Source of the DNA: Nocardia huaxiensis
Lineage (GTDB): Bacteria > Actinomycetota > Actinomycetes > Mycobacteriales > Mycobacteriaceae
DNA length: 64,000 nt
Reading direction: 5' to 3'
NCBI RefSeq assembly: GCF_013744875.1
Contig: NZ_CP059399.1
Location: forward strand, 5,580,001 to 5,644,000
How positions within the stretch are numbered: the stretch's first letter is position 1; every line of letters starts with the position of its first letter. Positions 30,392 to 45,815 of this stretch are shown here, piece after piece. Made by a program: the position numbers and the translations under genes. The notes below the pieces were generated by a model. It searched no databases. It worked only from the letters and a program-made list of their open reading frames with translations, and was not told the DNA's origin.

Positions 30392-30597
30392 CGTGACTCC
30401 CGGGTGAGAGGGAACCCGGTGGAATTCCGGGACTGTCCCGCAGCGGTGAGCGTGAACGACAGCCGTCAACTACGCACTGGGTTCTTTACTCTGCCTGGGA
30501 AGCGACGGCCGGTAGGCACAGCCCGGGTCTTCCAGAGCCGGGCCGATCCCGATACGGATCGATGCGCGCGAGTCCGAAGACCTGCCGTCTGTGCCGG
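30392..30597 (+). ncRNA. Cobalamin riboswitch (5' leader of metE)
   Basis: Conserved B12-riboswitch elements occur in the correct order and spacing: GGGTGAGAGGGAACCCGGTG with GGAATTCCGGGACTGTCCCG (30402-30440), CAGCGGTGAG (30441-30450), GCCTGGGAAG (30493-30502) and the B12 box AGTCCGAAGACCTGCCG (30571-30587). Cobalamin binding is known to repress the B12-independent metE in actinobacteria. About 140 nt separate it from the metE ATG. No T-tract terminator is evident in that expression region, so control could be translational or Rho-dependent. Confidence 0.93.
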
Positions 30598-30740
30598 ATA
30601 CGCCGTATCCGGCGGTCGTCGCCTCGTGGAATGGGCGTGCGCCGAGGGGACCCGGGCACGGGATCGATGCTTCCAGGGCTCCGTCAGGCGTACGCTCCAT
30701 AAGGGTGGCGGCCATCGGCTGCTGACCTTGGAGTTCATCA

Positions 30741-33005
30741 ATGTTGAACCCTGACAACACATTCACCGCCACGGTGCTCGGGCTGCCGCGCATCGGACCC
30801 GATCGGGAGCTCAAGCGGGCGATCGAAGCGTACTGGGCGGGCCGGCTCGACGCGGCCGCACTGCACGCGGTCGCGGCGGGGCTGCGCACCGCACAGCTCA
30901 CCGCGGTGCGCGAGGCCGGGCTGGATTCGGTTCCGGTGGGCACATTCTCGTACTACGACCATGTGCTCGACACCGCCGTGCTGCTGGGCGCGCTGCCCGA
31001 ACGGGTGCGCCCGATCACCGGCGAGCTGGACCGGTATTTCGCGGCGGCGCGCGGGACCGCCGAGGTCGCTCCGCTGGAGATGACCAAGTGGTTCGACACC
31101 AACTACCACTATCTGGTGCCGGAGCTGTCGGCTGCCACCGAATTCTCGCTGCATCCGGAGAAACCCCTTGCCGAGCTGAAAGAGGCACTGGCGCTGGGGA
31201 TTCCGGCGCGGCCGGTGGTCGTGGGACCGTTCACGTTCCTGAAGCTCGCCAAGTCCCTCGACGGCAGTGACCTGCTGGAACGACTGCCGGATCTGCTGCC
31301 GTTGTACGAGCAGTTGCTCGCGCTGCTGGCGGAGGCCGGGGCGCGGTGGGTGCAGCTCGACGAACCGGCGCTGGTGACCGATCTCAGCGCGACCGAACAG
31401 GCTGCGGTGTACACCGCGTACCGGCGGCTGGCTGCCGCCGCGAACCGGCCCGCACTGCTGGTGGCCACGTATTTCGGCCGCCTCGGTGAGGTGCTGCCGG
31501 CGCTGGCGGACACCGGTGTCGAGGGTATCGCCGTGGACCTGGTCGCGGGCGGCGACGCGGATATCGCTGCGGCACAGTCGATGACCGGCACTTTGATCGT
31601 GGCGGGCATCGCCGACGGCTACAACGTGTGGCGCGTCGACCCGGACCGCGCACTCCCCCGCCTGCGGCAGCTGCGCGACGGTGGCGCGCCGGTCGCGGTA
31701 TCGAGTTCTTGCTCACTGCTGCATGTTCCGTACAGCCTGGACGCCGAGACCGACCTCGAGCCCCGGCTGCGGTCCTGGCTGGCCTTCGGCGCGGAGAAGA
31801 TCGCCGAGATCCGGATGCTGGCCACCGCCCTGTACGAGGGGCAGGACGCGGTCGCCGAGCAGCTCGACATCGCACGAACGGCGGTGCTGGATCGGCGAGC
31901 CGATCGGCGACTGCGGGTGGAGGCGGTGCGGGCGCGCCTGGCCGAGCTGGACGGCGACGCCGTGCGCCGTGCTCCGGCCGACGAGCGGCGGGTATTGCAG
32001 CAGGGGTTGCTGAATCTGCCGCTGCTGCCGACCACCACCATCGGGTCGTTCCCACAGACCAGCCGCATCCGGATCGCCCGGGCCGAACTGCGGCGCGGTG
32101 CGATCGATCAGGCCGAATACGACTCGCGCATGCGCGAGGAGATCGCGGAAGTCATTGCGCTGCAAGAGGAAATCGGGCTGGACGTGCTGGTGCACGGCGA
32201 GCCTGAACGCAATGACATGGTGCAGTATTTCGCCGAGCAGCTCGGCGGGTTCGCGGCCACGGTGAATGGCTGGGTGCAGTCCTACGGCACCCGGTGCGTG
32301 CGACCGCCGATCCTGTTCGGCGATGTGACCCGGCCCGCCGCCATGACGGTCGGCTGGAGCACGTATGCGCAGTCGCTGACCGGTAAGCCGGTGAAGGGCA
32401 TGCTCACCGGGCCGGTCACCATCCTGGCCTGGTCGTATATCCGTGACGATCAGCCGCTGTCGGACACCGCGCGCCAGATCGCGCTCGCCATCCGGGACGA
32501 GACCGTGGATCTGGAGGCCGCCGGGATCGGCATCATCCAGGTGGACGAACCGGCATTGCGGGAGCTGCTGCCGCTGCGGCGCGCGGACCAGGCCGCGTAC
32601 CTGGCGTGGGCGGTGGACGCGTTCCGGCTGTCCACCTCCGGGGTCGCCGACACGACCCAGATCCACACCCACCTGTGCTACTCGGAATTCGGCGAGATCA
32701 TCGGAGCCATCACGGGCTTGGATGCCGACGTCACCTCCATCGAGGCGGCGCGCTCGCATATGGAGGTGCTCGATGACCTCAATGCGGCCGGTTTCGATCT
32801 GGGTGTCGGGCCGGGCGTGTACGACATCCACTCGCCCCGCGTGCCCAGCACGCAGGAGATCGAGCAGTCGCTCGCGCTGGCGCTGAAAGCGGTGCCCGCC
32901 GAACGGCTCTGGGCCAACCCCGACTGCGGGCTGAAGACGCGGCGCACCGAGGAGGTCGTCACCTCTCTCCAGCATCTGGTCGCGGCCGCGCGAGCACTGC
33001 GCTGA
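30741..33005 (+). CDS. metE: Cobalamin-independent methionine synthase
   Basis: 754 residues, full length. It transfers the methyl group from methyltetrahydropteroyl-triglutamate to homocysteine using zinc. Ligands are visible: HTHLCYSEF (His644, Cys646), NPDCGLKTR (Cys729) and the Glu region [14 protein letters not shown]. The N-terminal barrel (residues 1-380) and the start of the C-terminal catalytic barrel ([10 protein letters not shown]) are both intact. The ATG is preceded by TTGGAG. It lies behind a cobalamin riboswitch, so it is expected to be off when B12 is plentiful. Confidence 0.97.
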   Translation: MLNPDNTFTATVLGLPRIGPDRELKRAIEAYWAGRLDAAALHAVAAGLRTAQLTAVREAGLDSVPVGTFSYYDHVLDTAVLLGALPERVRPITGELDRYFAAARGTAEVAPLEMTKWFDTNYHYLVPELSAATEFSLHPEKPLAELKEALALGIPARPVVVGPFTFLKLAKSLDGSDLLERLPDLLPLYEQLLALLAEAGARWVQLDEPALVTDLSATEQAAVYTAYRRLAAAANRPALLVATYFGRLGEVLPALADTGVEGIAVDLVAGGDADIAAAQSMTGTLIVAGIADGYNVWRVDPDRALPRLRQLRDGGAPVAVSSSCSLLHVPYSLDAETDLEPRLRSWLAFGAEKIAEIRMLATALYEGQDAVAEQLDIARTAVLDRRADRRLRVEAVRARLAELDGDAVRRAPADERRVLQQGLLNLPLLPTTTIGSFPQTSRIRIARAELRRGAIDQAEYDSRMREEIAEVIALQEEIGLDVLVHGEPERNDMVQYFAEQLGGFAATVNGWVQSYGTRCVRPPILFGDVTRPAAMTVGWSTYAQSLTGKPVKGMLTGPVTILAWSYIRDDQPLSDTARQIALAIRDETVDLEAAGIGIIQVDEPALRELLPLRRADQAAYLAWAVDAFRLSTSGVADTTQIHTHLCYSEFGEIIGAITGLDADVTSIEAARSHMEVLDDLNAAGFDLGVGPGVYDIHSPRVPSTQEIEQSLALALKAVPAERLWANPDCGLKTRRTEEVVTSLQHLVAAARALR

Positions 33006-33010
33006 GCACC

Positions 33011-33089
33011 GGCTGGGGTCTTTCACCACCCGGAATACCCCAGCCGCCAACACTTCCACCCGTCGATGCGGACCGGCCACGGTCCGCAT
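33011..33089 (+). other. Two hairpins in the metE-metF intergenic region
   Basis: The first has a 9-bp stem GGCTGGGGT/ACCCCAGCC (33011-33019 and 33037-33045). The second has a 10-bp stem ATGCGGACCG/CGGTCCGCAT with a GCCA loop (33066-33089). They lie between metE and the metF ribosome site. They may partly terminate or stabilise metE transcripts; no T-run follows either. Confidence 0.55.
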
Positions 33090-33111
33090 CCTCCACGTTC
33101 ACGAGGACATC

Positions 33112-34104
33112 ATGCATTCCCCTGCCGAACGGCATCGGCCCTCCCACAGCCGGTTCTCCCCCATCGTGTCCGGCGGTCCGTCGGTCGTGCAGAGTCTGCG
33201 CACGCACGCCGGAGCCCGGGTGCCGTTCTCGGTGGAGTTCAATCCGCCGCGCGACACCGCCGGGGAGGCCCGATTGTGGCGCACCGTACGGGAATTCGAA
33301 CGCATGCATCCGGCCTTCGTGTCCATGACCTACGGAGCCGGCGGCTCCACCAAGGACCGCACCGCGCGGATCACCGGCATGCTGGCCCAGCAGACCACCC
33401 TGCTGCCGGTCGCGCATCTCACCGCGGTCGGGCACAGCATTTCCGAACTGCGGGCGCTGGTCGGGTCCTACGCCGACTGCGGGATTCGCAATATCCTGGT
33501 GCTGCGCGGGGATCCGCCGGGTGATCCGCTCGGCGACTGGCAGCGGCACCCCGAAGGCGTCGAGTATGCCGAGGAACTGGTGCGGATCGTGCGCGATCTC
33601 GGCGATTTCAATGTCGGGGTGGCGTCTTTCCCGCAGGGGCACCACCGCTCCCCCGACCTGGCCACCGACACCGCGCACTTGATCGCGAAACTGCGTGCCG
33701 GAGCGGACTATTCGATCACGCAGATGTTCTTCGACGTCGAACACTATCTGCGGCTGCGGGATCGGGCGCTGGCGTGTGATCCGGTGGAGGGCGCGAAGCC
33801 GATCATTCCGGAGCTCATGCCGATCACCTCGCTGCGGACCGTCACGCGGGCGGAGGAGCTCAGCGGACGGCCGCTACCGCGGGCGGTCCTGGAGCGGCTG
33901 CGGCGGGCGGCGGGCAGTGGGCCCGAGGAGGATCGGGCGGCCGTGCGCGCGGAAGGCATCGAGATCGCGACCGAGATGGCGCAGCGGCTCATCGACGAGG
34001 GAGCGCCGTGCCTGCACTTCATCACCCTGAATTTCGCCAAGGCCACCGGTGAGGTGCTGACCAATCTCGGCTACGAGGTCACCGCCGCACCACTGAGTGC
34101 GTGA
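33112..34104 (+). CDS. metF: 5,10-methylenetetrahydrofolate reductase
   Basis: 330 residues, MTHFR family: PFSVEFNPPRD at the first barrel strand (Glu for proton transfer), VSMTYGAGGST, VAHLTAVGH, and NILVLRGDPP, with ADYSITQMFFD in the substrate-binding region. It reduces methylene-THF to methyl-THF, the methyl donor for MetE. It starts 106 bp after metE with a GAGGA ribosome site, so it is probably in the riboswitch-controlled transcript. The leading 25 residues are variable, and a slightly later start cannot be excluded. Confidence 0.95.
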   Translation: MHSPAERHRPSHSRFSPIVSGGPSVVQSLRTHAGARVPFSVEFNPPRDTAGEARLWRTVREFERMHPAFVSMTYGAGGSTKDRTARITGMLAQQTTLLPVAHLTAVGHSISELRALVGSYADCGIRNILVLRGDPPGDPLGDWQRHPEGVEYAEELVRIVRDLGDFNVGVASFPQGHHRSPDLATDTAHLIAKLRAGADYSITQMFFDVEHYLRLRDRALACDPVEGAKPIIPELMPITSLRTVTRAEELSGRPLPRAVLERLRRAAGSGPEEDRAAVRAEGIEIATEMAQRLIDEGAPCLHFITLNFAKATGEVLTNLGYEVTAAPLSA

Positions 34105-34171
34105 GCGGCTCGGCGCGGGGCGCGTGAGCGGGCAAGCCCACGCAATCTTCGCAAATTCACAGGTCGCCTTC

Positions 34172-34191
34172 CGCAAAAATCGGCTTTTGCG
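34172..34191. promoter_or_regulatory. Palindromic operator upstream of prpD (PrpR/RamB-like)
   Basis: A perfect inverted repeat CGCAAAA-N6-TTTTGCG, an AT-rich island in GC-rich DNA. Related half-sites CTTCGCAAA (about 34147) and CTTTGCG/GCGAAAG (about 34213-34232) surround it. PrpR and RamB regulators of actinobacterial prp genes bind TTTGC/GCAAA-type sites, so this is probably the prp operator. No prpR gene is adjacent. Confidence 0.65.
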
Positions 34192-34267
34192 AGGCATTTT
34201 CGCGGTACTCCCCTTTGCGTAGCGTGCGAAAGGTACCGAGAAACCGAGGCCTGGGAGGGCATCGACT

Positions 34268-35770
34268 GTGAAGAATCATCTCGTCCGCACTCACCGCTCC
34301 GCCGAGCACTTCCCGCGCGAGGAGCATCTCGCGTGGCGTATTGCGGAGGTCGCCGCGGATGCCGTGGAGGTCGCGCCGGAAACGCAGGAGATGATCGTCA
34401 ATCGGATCATCGACAATGCGGCCGTGGCCGCCGCCTCGCTCACCCGGCGGCCCGTGGCCAACGCTCGGGCACAGGCGCTGACCCATCCGTATCGGCCGGG
34501 TGCAACCGTTTTCGGTGTGGGCGGCAGCTATTCACCCGAGTGGGCGGCGTGGGCCAATGGGGTCGCGGTGCGCGAACTCGACTTCCACGACACGTTCCTC
34601 GCCGCCGAGTACTCGCATCCGGGGGACAATATTCCAGCGGTCCTGGCCGTGGCGCAGCACACCGGGCGCAGTGGCCGCGACCTGATCCGCGGTCTCGCAA
34701 CGGGTTACGAGATCCAGGTGGACCTCGTGCGGGGAATCTGCCTGCACGAGAACAAGATCGACCATGTGGCGCATCTGGGGCCGTCGGCCGCGGCGGGCAT
34801 CGGCACACTGCTCGGGCTCGACACCGAGACCATCTACCAGGCCATCGGGCAGGCCCTGCACACCACAACCGCGACCCGGCAGTCCCGCAAGGGCGAGATC
34901 TCCAGCTGGAAGGCGTACGCACCGGCGTTCGCGGGGAAGATGGCCGTCGAGGCGATCGATCGGGCGATGCGCGGCGAGGGTGCGCCGGCACCCATCTGGG
35001 AGGGCGAGGACGGTGTGATCGCCTGGCTGCTGGGCGGACCCGACCGCGAATACTCGGTGCCGCTGCCCGGACCCGGTGAGCCCAAACGCGGGATTCTGGA
35101 CACCTACACCAAGGAACACTCGGCCGAGTACCAGAGCCAAGCGCCGATCGACCTGGCGCGACGGTTGCGCACGCGCATCGGGGATCTGGAGCAGATCGCG
35201 TCGATCGTGCTGCACACCAGCCATCACACGCACTATGTGATCGGCACCGGATCCAATGATCCGCAGAAGTTCGACCCGAAGGCGTCACGGGAGACCCTCG
35301 ACCACTCGGTCATGTACATCTTCGCGGTGGCGTTGCAGGACGGGGTGTGGCATCACGAGCGGTCCTACGCTCCCGAACGAGCGCAACGGCCGGACACCAT
35401 CGAACTGTGGCAGAAGATCTCGACCGCCGAGGATCCGGAGTGGACGCGCCGCTACCACTCCAGCGATCCGAACGAGAAAGCCTTCGGTGCGCGCGCCGAG
35501 GTCACGTTGAAGAGCGGTGAGGTGATCGTGGACGAACTCGCCGTGGCCGACGCGCATCCGCTGGGCGCGCGACCCTTCGCCCGCGAGCAGTACATCGCCA
35601 AATTCCGCAACCTCGCCGAGGGCGTCGTGGACGCGGCCGAGCAGGATCGGTTCCTCGAGATCGCCCAGCGCACACCGGAATTGACGGCCACCGAACTGTC
35701 GCAGCTGACCTTCACCGTGTCCGACGAGGTGCTGGCGCGCGCACCCCGGTCGCCGAAGGGATTGTTCTGA
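34268..35770 (+). CDS. prpD: 2-methylcitrate dehydratase PrpD
   Basis: 500 residues, PrpD/MmgE family, full length. It dehydrates 2-methylcitrate in the methylcitrate cycle. Recognisable stretches: [47 protein letters not shown] and [21 protein letters not shown]. The GTG start has GGGAGGG about 8 nt upstream. The stop overlaps the prpB start as TGATG. Order is prpD-prpB-prpC, with a palindromic operator about 75 bp upstream. Confidence 0.96.
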   Translation: MKNHLVRTHRSAEHFPREEHLAWRIAEVAADAVEVAPETQEMIVNRIIDNAAVAAASLTRRPVANARAQALTHPYRPGATVFGVGGSYSPEWAAWANGVAVRELDFHDTFLAAEYSHPGDNIPAVLAVAQHTGRSGRDLIRGLATGYEIQVDLVRGICLHENKIDHVAHLGPSAAAGIGTLLGLDTETIYQAIGQALHTTTATRQSRKGEISSWKAYAPAFAGKMAVEAIDRAMRGEGAPAPIWEGEDGVIAWLLGGPDREYSVPLPGPGEPKRGILDTYTKEHSAEYQSQAPIDLARRLRTRIGDLEQIASIVLHTSHHTHYVIGTGSNDPQKFDPKASRETLDHSVMYIFAVALQDGVWHHERSYAPERAQRPDTIELWQKISTAEDPEWTRRYHSSDPNEKAFGARAEVTLKSGEVIVDELAVADAHPLGARPFAREQYIAKFRNLAEGVVDAAEQDRFLEIAQRTPELTATELSQLTFTVSDEVLARAPRSPKGLF

Positions 35771-36684
35771 TGACGGGACTGCTCGCGGCCACCACCTCCG
35801 CCGCCGACAAACGGGCCGCCTTCCGCGCGGGTCTGAATTCGACCCGCATCCAGCGTATTCCGGGCGCCTTCAATCCCTTGGTGGCCACGCTGATTCAAGA
35901 GATCGGCTTCGAAGGCGTGTACATCTCCGGCGCGGTGCTGTCAGCGGATCTGGGGCTGCCCGATATCGGCCTCACCACGCTGACCGAAGTCGCCGGGCGC
36001 GGGCAGCAGATCGCCCGGGTCACCGACCTGCCGGTACTGATCGACGCCGACACCGGCTTCGGCGAACCCATGAGCGCCGCCCGCACGGTCACCGTCATGG
36101 AGGACGCCGGCATCGCCGGACTCCACCTCGAGGATCAGGTGAATCCGAAACGTTGCGGACACCTCGACGGCAAGGCCGTGGTCCCCGTCGAGGACATGGT
36201 GCGACGCCTGCGCGCGGCCGTATCCGCCAGGCGCGACCCGAATTTCGTCCTCTGCGCCCGCACCGACGCCGCCGGCATCGAGGGCATCGACGCGGCCATC
36301 GACCGAGCGCGGGCCTACGCCGAAGCAGGCGCGGATCTCATCTTCACCGAAGCCCTGAGCACCGCCGCCGACTTCGAGAAGTTCCGGGCCGCCGTCCCGA
36401 TTCCCCTGCTGGCCAATATGACCGAGTTCGGCAAGTCCGAACTGCTGTCGGCCCAGACCCTCGAAGCCATCGGCTACAACGCCGTCATCTACCCCGTCAC
36501 CACCCTGCGCCTGGCCATGCACGCCGCCGAATCCGGCCTGCGCGAAATCCTCGCCACCGGCACCCAGGCCGCCCTGCTCGACCGCATGCAGCACCGCAGC
36601 CGCCTCTACGAACTGCTCCAGTACGAGCGCTACAACGAATTCGATTCCGAGATATACAATTTCACGCTGGGAAGGAACCAGTGA
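35770..36684 (+). CDS. prpB: Methylisocitrate lyase
   Basis: 304 residues, isocitrate lyase/PEP mutase superfamily. The catalytic motif KRCGH with Cys129 and the metal/substrate region DADTGFGEP and HLEDQ are present. It cleaves 2-methylisocitrate to pyruvate and succinate. It is coupled on both sides by 1-bp stop/start overlaps, to prpD and to prpC. Confidence 0.97.
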   Translation: MTGLLAATTSAADKRAAFRAGLNSTRIQRIPGAFNPLVATLIQEIGFEGVYISGAVLSADLGLPDIGLTTLTEVAGRGQQIARVTDLPVLIDADTGFGEPMSAARTVTVMEDAGIAGLHLEDQVNPKRCGHLDGKAVVPVEDMVRRLRAAVSARRDPNFVLCARTDAAGIEGIDAAIDRARAYAEAGADLIFTEALSTAADFEKFRAAVPIPLLANMTEFGKSELLSAQTLEAIGYNAVIYPVTTLRLAMHAAESGLREILATGTQAALLDRMQHRSRLYELLQYERYNEFDSEIYNFTLGRNQ

Positions 36685-37799
36685 TGTCGGAGGCAACCAT
36701 CTCCAAGGGCCTCGCCGGTGTCGTGGTCGACACCACCGCCATCTCCAAGGTGGTGCCGGAGACCAACTCCCTCACCTACCGTGGCTACGCCGTTCAGGAC
36801 CTGGCGGCCAACTGCAGTTTCGAACAGGTCGCCTACCTGCTGTGGCACGGCGAACTCCCCAATGATGCCGAGCTGGAACGCTTCTGCCAGCAGGAGCGCG
36901 CCTCCCGCCGCGCCGACCGCTCCATGCTGTCGCTGGTGGCGAAGCTGCCCGACAACTGCCACCCCATGGACGTGGTGCGCACCGCCATCAGCTACCTCGG
37001 CGCGGAAGACCCACTCGAGGACGACAACTCACCGAAAGCCAACCGCGCCAAGGCCCTTCGCATGATGGCTGTCCTGCCCACCATCGTGGCCGCCGACCAG
37101 CGCCGCCGCCGCGGACTGGATCCCATCGCACCGCACTCCCATATGGGGTTCGCCGAGAACTTCCTGCACATGTGCTTCGGCGCGGTGCCCGAGCGTGAGC
37201 TGGTCAAGGCGTTCGAAGTGTCGCTGATCCTGTACGCGGAGCACAGCTTCAATGCCTCCACCTTCGCCGCCCGGGTGGTCACCTCCACCCTGTCCGACAT
37301 CTACAGCGCGGTCACCGCCGCCATCGGCGCGCTCAAGGGCCCGCTGCACGGCGGCGCGAACGAGGCCGTCATGCACGACATGCTCGAGATCGGCACCCCG
37401 GATCGCGCCGAACAGTGGCTGCGAAACAAGCTGGCCCACAGGGAAAAGGTCATGGGCTTCGGGCACCGGGTCTACAAGAACGGCGACTCCCGCGTCCCCA
37501 CCATGCGAAAAGCCTTCCAGGACATCGCCGCCGCCACCGACGGGCAGCAGTGGGTCCGCATGTACGACATCCTGGAACACACCATGGTCGAGGCCACCGG
37601 CATCAAACCCAACCTCGACTTCCCGACCGGCCCCGCCTATTACCTGCTCGGCTTCGACATCGAGGTCTTCACCCCGATCTTCGTCATGAGCCGCATCACC
37701 GGCTGGACCGCACACATCATCGAGCAGGGCGAATCCAATGCCCTGATTCGTCCCCTCAGCGAATATGTCGGCGTCCCACAACGTTCCATCGTCGCCTGA
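36684..37799 (+). CDS. prpC: 2-methylcitrate synthase
   Basis: 371 residues, type-II citrate synthase fold of the PrpC group. Active-site histidines sit in LKGPLHGGANEAVM and GFGHRVYKNGDSR, and the catalytic Asp in NLDFPTGPAYYLLGF. It condenses propionyl-CoA with oxaloacetate. The ATG at 36684 overlaps the prpB stop (TGATG), with GGAAGGAA upstream inside prpB. It ends the operon just before a strong terminator. PrpC enzymes can also have citrate synthase activity. Confidence 0.96.
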   Translation: MSEATISKGLAGVVVDTTAISKVVPETNSLTYRGYAVQDLAANCSFEQVAYLLWHGELPNDAELERFCQQERASRRADRSMLSLVAKLPDNCHPMDVVRTAISYLGAEDPLEDDNSPKANRAKALRMMAVLPTIVAADQRRRRGLDPIAPHSHMGFAENFLHMCFGAVPERELVKAFEVSLILYAEHSFNASTFAARVVTSTLSDIYSAVTAAIGALKGPLHGGANEAVMHDMLEIGTPDRAEQWLRNKLAHREKVMGFGHRVYKNGDSRVPTMRKAFQDIAAATDGQQWVRMYDILEHTMVEATGIKPNLDFPTGPAYYLLGFDIEVFTPIFVMSRITGWTAHIIEQGESNALIRPLSEYVGVPQRSIVA

Positions 37800-37815
37800 C
37801 GATCCCCACACCGGA

Positions 37816-37858
37816 AACGGCTCGGGCCTGATGCCGAAAGCATCAGGCCCGAGCCGTT
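37816..37858. terminator. Bidirectional hairpin terminator between prpC and the carboxylase gene
   Basis: A perfect 19-bp stem (AACGGCTCGGGCCTGATGC and its complement) with loop CGAAA lies between two convergent stops, 16 bp after prpC and 17 bp after the minus-strand carboxylase gene. Confidence 0.92.
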
Positions 37859-37875
37859 ATTCGTTGTCCAACCGA

Positions 37876-43362
<5,487 letters not shown>

Positions 43363-43604
43363 TACTCGCCAGCTCCTTCCATTTCACAGCACTGGCCCGG
43401 TCGGGCGAGGGTGTGCGACTACCGGTCCCGGGTAGTCTGCACCTCCTTAAGGAATAGGTTCACATCGCGGGAGGGTTACCGGCACGTATCCTTCGCGGCG
43501 GTTCGACTCGGAGGCCGGTCGCAAGGCAGAATTCGGCCGCCGGAAATCTATGTGGAACCGGGCAGACCCACCATGCTCCGCCGCAGTGCAGGAGGTGAAT
43601 CCGA

Positions 43605-43973
43605 GTGACCGACATTCTCGACGAGCTGCATGCGCGCTGCGCCGAAGCCGCGGGCGAGGCGATCCTGTCCGGGGAACAGCATCCGCGTCTCACCCTCACC
43701 ACGCGCGAGGTCGCAGACCTGCTCAACCACATCGATGAGCTGCGGCGGCGGTGTGAGGAGAACGATCTCGAGTATCGCGAACTCGAATTCCGCCACGGTG
43801 CGCTGCGGCAGGCCGTGGAGGATGCCGGGGCGGCATTCGGGCGAATTCGGGTCGCGCTCGAGCAGCGGACCGCGCATCCGGAGGCGAATGTCCGCCAGGC
43901 GCGCACGATTGCACGCGTTGCCGCGCAGCAGCTGGCGCTCGCGGGCGCGGAGACCGAGGATGCGGCCGGCTGA
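43605..43973 (+). CDS. Small coiled-coil protein, unknown function
   Basis: 122 residues, helical and charged. The middle (DLLNHIDELRRRCEENDLEY) predicts a coiled coil; there is no signal or membrane segment. The GTG start follows a strong GGAGGTG ribosome site, which supports a real gene. It is divergent from the carboxylase gene. The family is not recognised. Confidence 0.68.
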   Translation: MTDILDELHARCAEAAGEAILSGEQHPRLTLTTREVADLLNHIDELRRRCEENDLEYRELEFRHGALRQAVEDAGAAFGRIRVALEQRTAHPEANVRQARTIARVAAQQLALAGAETEDAAG

Positions 43974-44052
43974 CAATTGCGAATTGTCCGAATTCCCTTC
44001 GGTGTCCGATTTGTTCAAGACCGGGGGTCAGGTGTCCGCCTACGGTTCGGGC

Positions 44053-44445
44053 ATGACTGTTGAACTGGATGTTGTCGGGATCGTGGTGTCCGATATGGCG
44101 GCGGCCGTCGCGTTCTATCGACGGCTCGGGCTCTCCTTCGACGAGGGAGCCGAGGGCCAGCCGCATGTGGAGGCCCGGCTCGGCGGCGGGATGCGGCTGG
44201 CGCTCGATACCGAAGCGACGATTCGGTCGTTCCATCCCGAATGGCAGGCCGTCGCCGGAGGCGGGCGAATCGGATTGGCCTGCCGGTGCGCCGGACCCGC
44301 CGCGGTCGACGCGCTGTTCGAGGAGCTCGTGGCCGCCGGATACCACGGGGAGTTGAAGCCGTTCGACGCGTTCTGGGGACAGCGGTACGCGACCGTGCAC
44401 GATCCGGACGGGAACGGCGTCGACCTCTACGCGCCGCTGAGCTGA
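44053..44445 (+). CDS. VOC-superfamily (glyoxalase/bleomycin-resistance-like) protein
   Basis: 130 residues with two beta-alpha-beta-beta-beta modules. The opening ELDVVGIVVSDMAAAVAFYRRLGLSF and the end YATVHDPDGNGVDLYAPL are typical of VOC dioxygenase-like folds. Substrate unknown; metal ligands are not all obvious. It sits 79 bp after the coiled-coil gene and converges with an AraC-type gene, the stops being 2 bp apart. Confidence 0.85.
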   Translation: MTVELDVVGIVVSDMAAAVAFYRRLGLSFDEGAEGQPHVEARLGGGMRLALDTEATIRSFHPEWQAVAGGGRIGLACRCAGPAAVDALFEELVAAGYHGELKPFDAFWGQRYATVHDPDGNGVDLYAPLS

Positions 44446-44447
44446 GG

Positions 44448-45287
44448 TCAGGTACCCAGGAGTTGCGTCAGGGACATGCCGGCGAGATCCCGGACATCCC
44501 TGGAGAGGTGGGCCTGGTCGGCGTAACCGGCACGGAACGCGGTGTCGGCGAACGGAACACCGGCGCGGGCCAGGGCCAGCGCACGTTGCATGCGCAGAAT
44601 GCGGGCCAGGGTCTTCGGGCCGTAGCCGAACGCCGTCAGCGAAAGCCGGTGCAGGCGGCGCGGACCCAGCCCGAACTTCTCGGCGATGACGGAGACCGGG
44701 GTGCCGGAACGCAATTCGGAGACGATGGGCAGCAGCAGCGCGTCGGCCGGATCGGTGACGCCGGCACGCCACAGGGCGACCGCCTCCAATCCGGCGGCAG
44801 GACTCGGTGCGCGGGCGACGATCTCCGCGGCACGGCGGGCCTGCGCGGACGTCCACACAGCGGTCAGGTCGGCTCGGCTGTCACGCAATTCGTGCGCGGG
44901 GATACCGAGCAGGGCCGGTGCGGTGCCGGGATGGAAACGGATGCCCGCGATGCGGGCGGCGGGGCCGGCGGCCGGCCGATAGGCGCGCGTATCGGGGCCC
45001 GCCACCGCGAGCCGACCGTCGATCCACAGCAGATCCATGCAGCCGTCGGGCAGGACCGGGGCGTCGGTATCGGCCACGCCGTCGCGGGCCCACACGACCG
45101 CACCGGGCAGTTGCGCCGGACGTTCCCGATAGCCGTGCGGCGGATGGATTTCGGGCATATCCACTGGTGCAAGCTGCTGAAAAGCGTTGAAAGACGCCCC
45201 GTTCGGCACATCGTGCGCGAACGCAGCGTCTGCAACATTGCACGCGCTGCAATCTCGCACACCATGCCACGCGCTGGTCACGCTCAT
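44448..45287 (-). CDS. AraC-family transcriptional regulator
   Basis: 279 residues. The C-terminal 100 residues form the AraC double helix-turn-helix (SVIAEKFGLGPRRLHRLSLT, then FADTAFRAGYADQAHLSRDV). The N-terminal region (DGCMDLLWIDGRLAVAGPDTRA) is of the DUF6597 sensor type. ATG 45287 overlaps the upstream oxidoreductase stop (TGATG) and has AAGGA, so it is preferred; an internal ATG at 45158 would give a more usual N-terminus and remains possible. Confidence 0.85.
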   Translation of the reverse strand: MSVTSAWHGVRDCSACNVADAAFAHDVPNGASFNAFQQLAPVDMPEIHPPHGYRERPAQLPGAVVWARDGVADTDAPVLPDGCMDLLWIDGRLAVAGPDTRAYRPAAGPAARIAGIRFHPGTAPALLGIPAHELRDSRADLTAVWTSAQARRAAEIVARAPSPAAGLEAVALWRAGVTDPADALLLPIVSELRSGTPVSVIAEKFGLGPRRLHRLSLTAFGYGPKTLARILRMQRALALARAGVPFADTAFRAGYADQAHLSRDVRDLAGMSLTQLLGT

Positions 45288-45781
45288 CAGTCCTTGCGAA
45301 CCGTGTACTCCGGTGCGCCGGGCTTCCAGATGGTCACCTCCATGTACTTGCCGTCGATGATCTCCACAGCGGACGCACCGGTGATGTCCGCGCCGTAGAA
45401 CGGGCGGAACTCCCGGCCGCGTAGATCGAACCCGGTTTCTTCGAAGAGCGCTTCGGCGAAACGCTGATGCAGGGCCACGTCCTGCACGTCGCGCACCTCG
45501 CCGAAGAGCTTGGCGTCACCCTCGCCCACCTGTGTGTCGACGGTGGCGGTGTGCAGGCAGAAGCGCGGATCACGGGCGAGATCCCGGAATTTGGTGGTGC
45601 CGGGCATACCGGCCAGCCACAGACCGCCCTCGAAGAAACGCGGTTCCATCGGGCTGATCCGCGGCGAGCCATCCGCGCGCAGCGTGGCCAGCATGCACAG
45701 ATTGCCGGTGGCGGCGTGACGGCGGGCGAAGATCTTGGAGATGCGGGGAGCGGCTGCGGCGAACTCGTTCCAAGACGTCAT
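45287..45781 (-). CDS. Pyridoxamine 5'-phosphate oxidase-like flavoprotein
   Basis: 164 residues, split-barrel FMN-binding fold. The family pattern NLCMLATLRADGSPRISPM and WLAGMPGTTKFRDLARDPRFCLH is clear. Substrate is not PNP by default; many such proteins reduce F420-type or other cofactors in actinobacteria. ATG 45781 gives the standard start. It is coupled to the downstream AraC regulator. Confidence 0.85.
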   Translation of the reverse strand: MTSWNEFAAAAPRISKIFARRHAATGNLCMLATLRADGSPRISPMEPRFFEGGLWLAGMPGTTKFRDLARDPRFCLHTATVDTQVGEGDAKLFGEVRDVQDVALHQRFAEALFEETGFDLRGREFRPFYGADITGASAVEIIDGKYMEVTIWKPGAPEYTVRKD

Positions 45782-45815
45782 GACCCGACGGTACGCCCGG
45801 CCTCCGACAGGAATG

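Noticed and set aside
28260..30400. A complete IS605-type transposon around the TnpB-like gene
   Set aside because: No tnpA, no convincing end hairpins and no target-site pattern could be seen.
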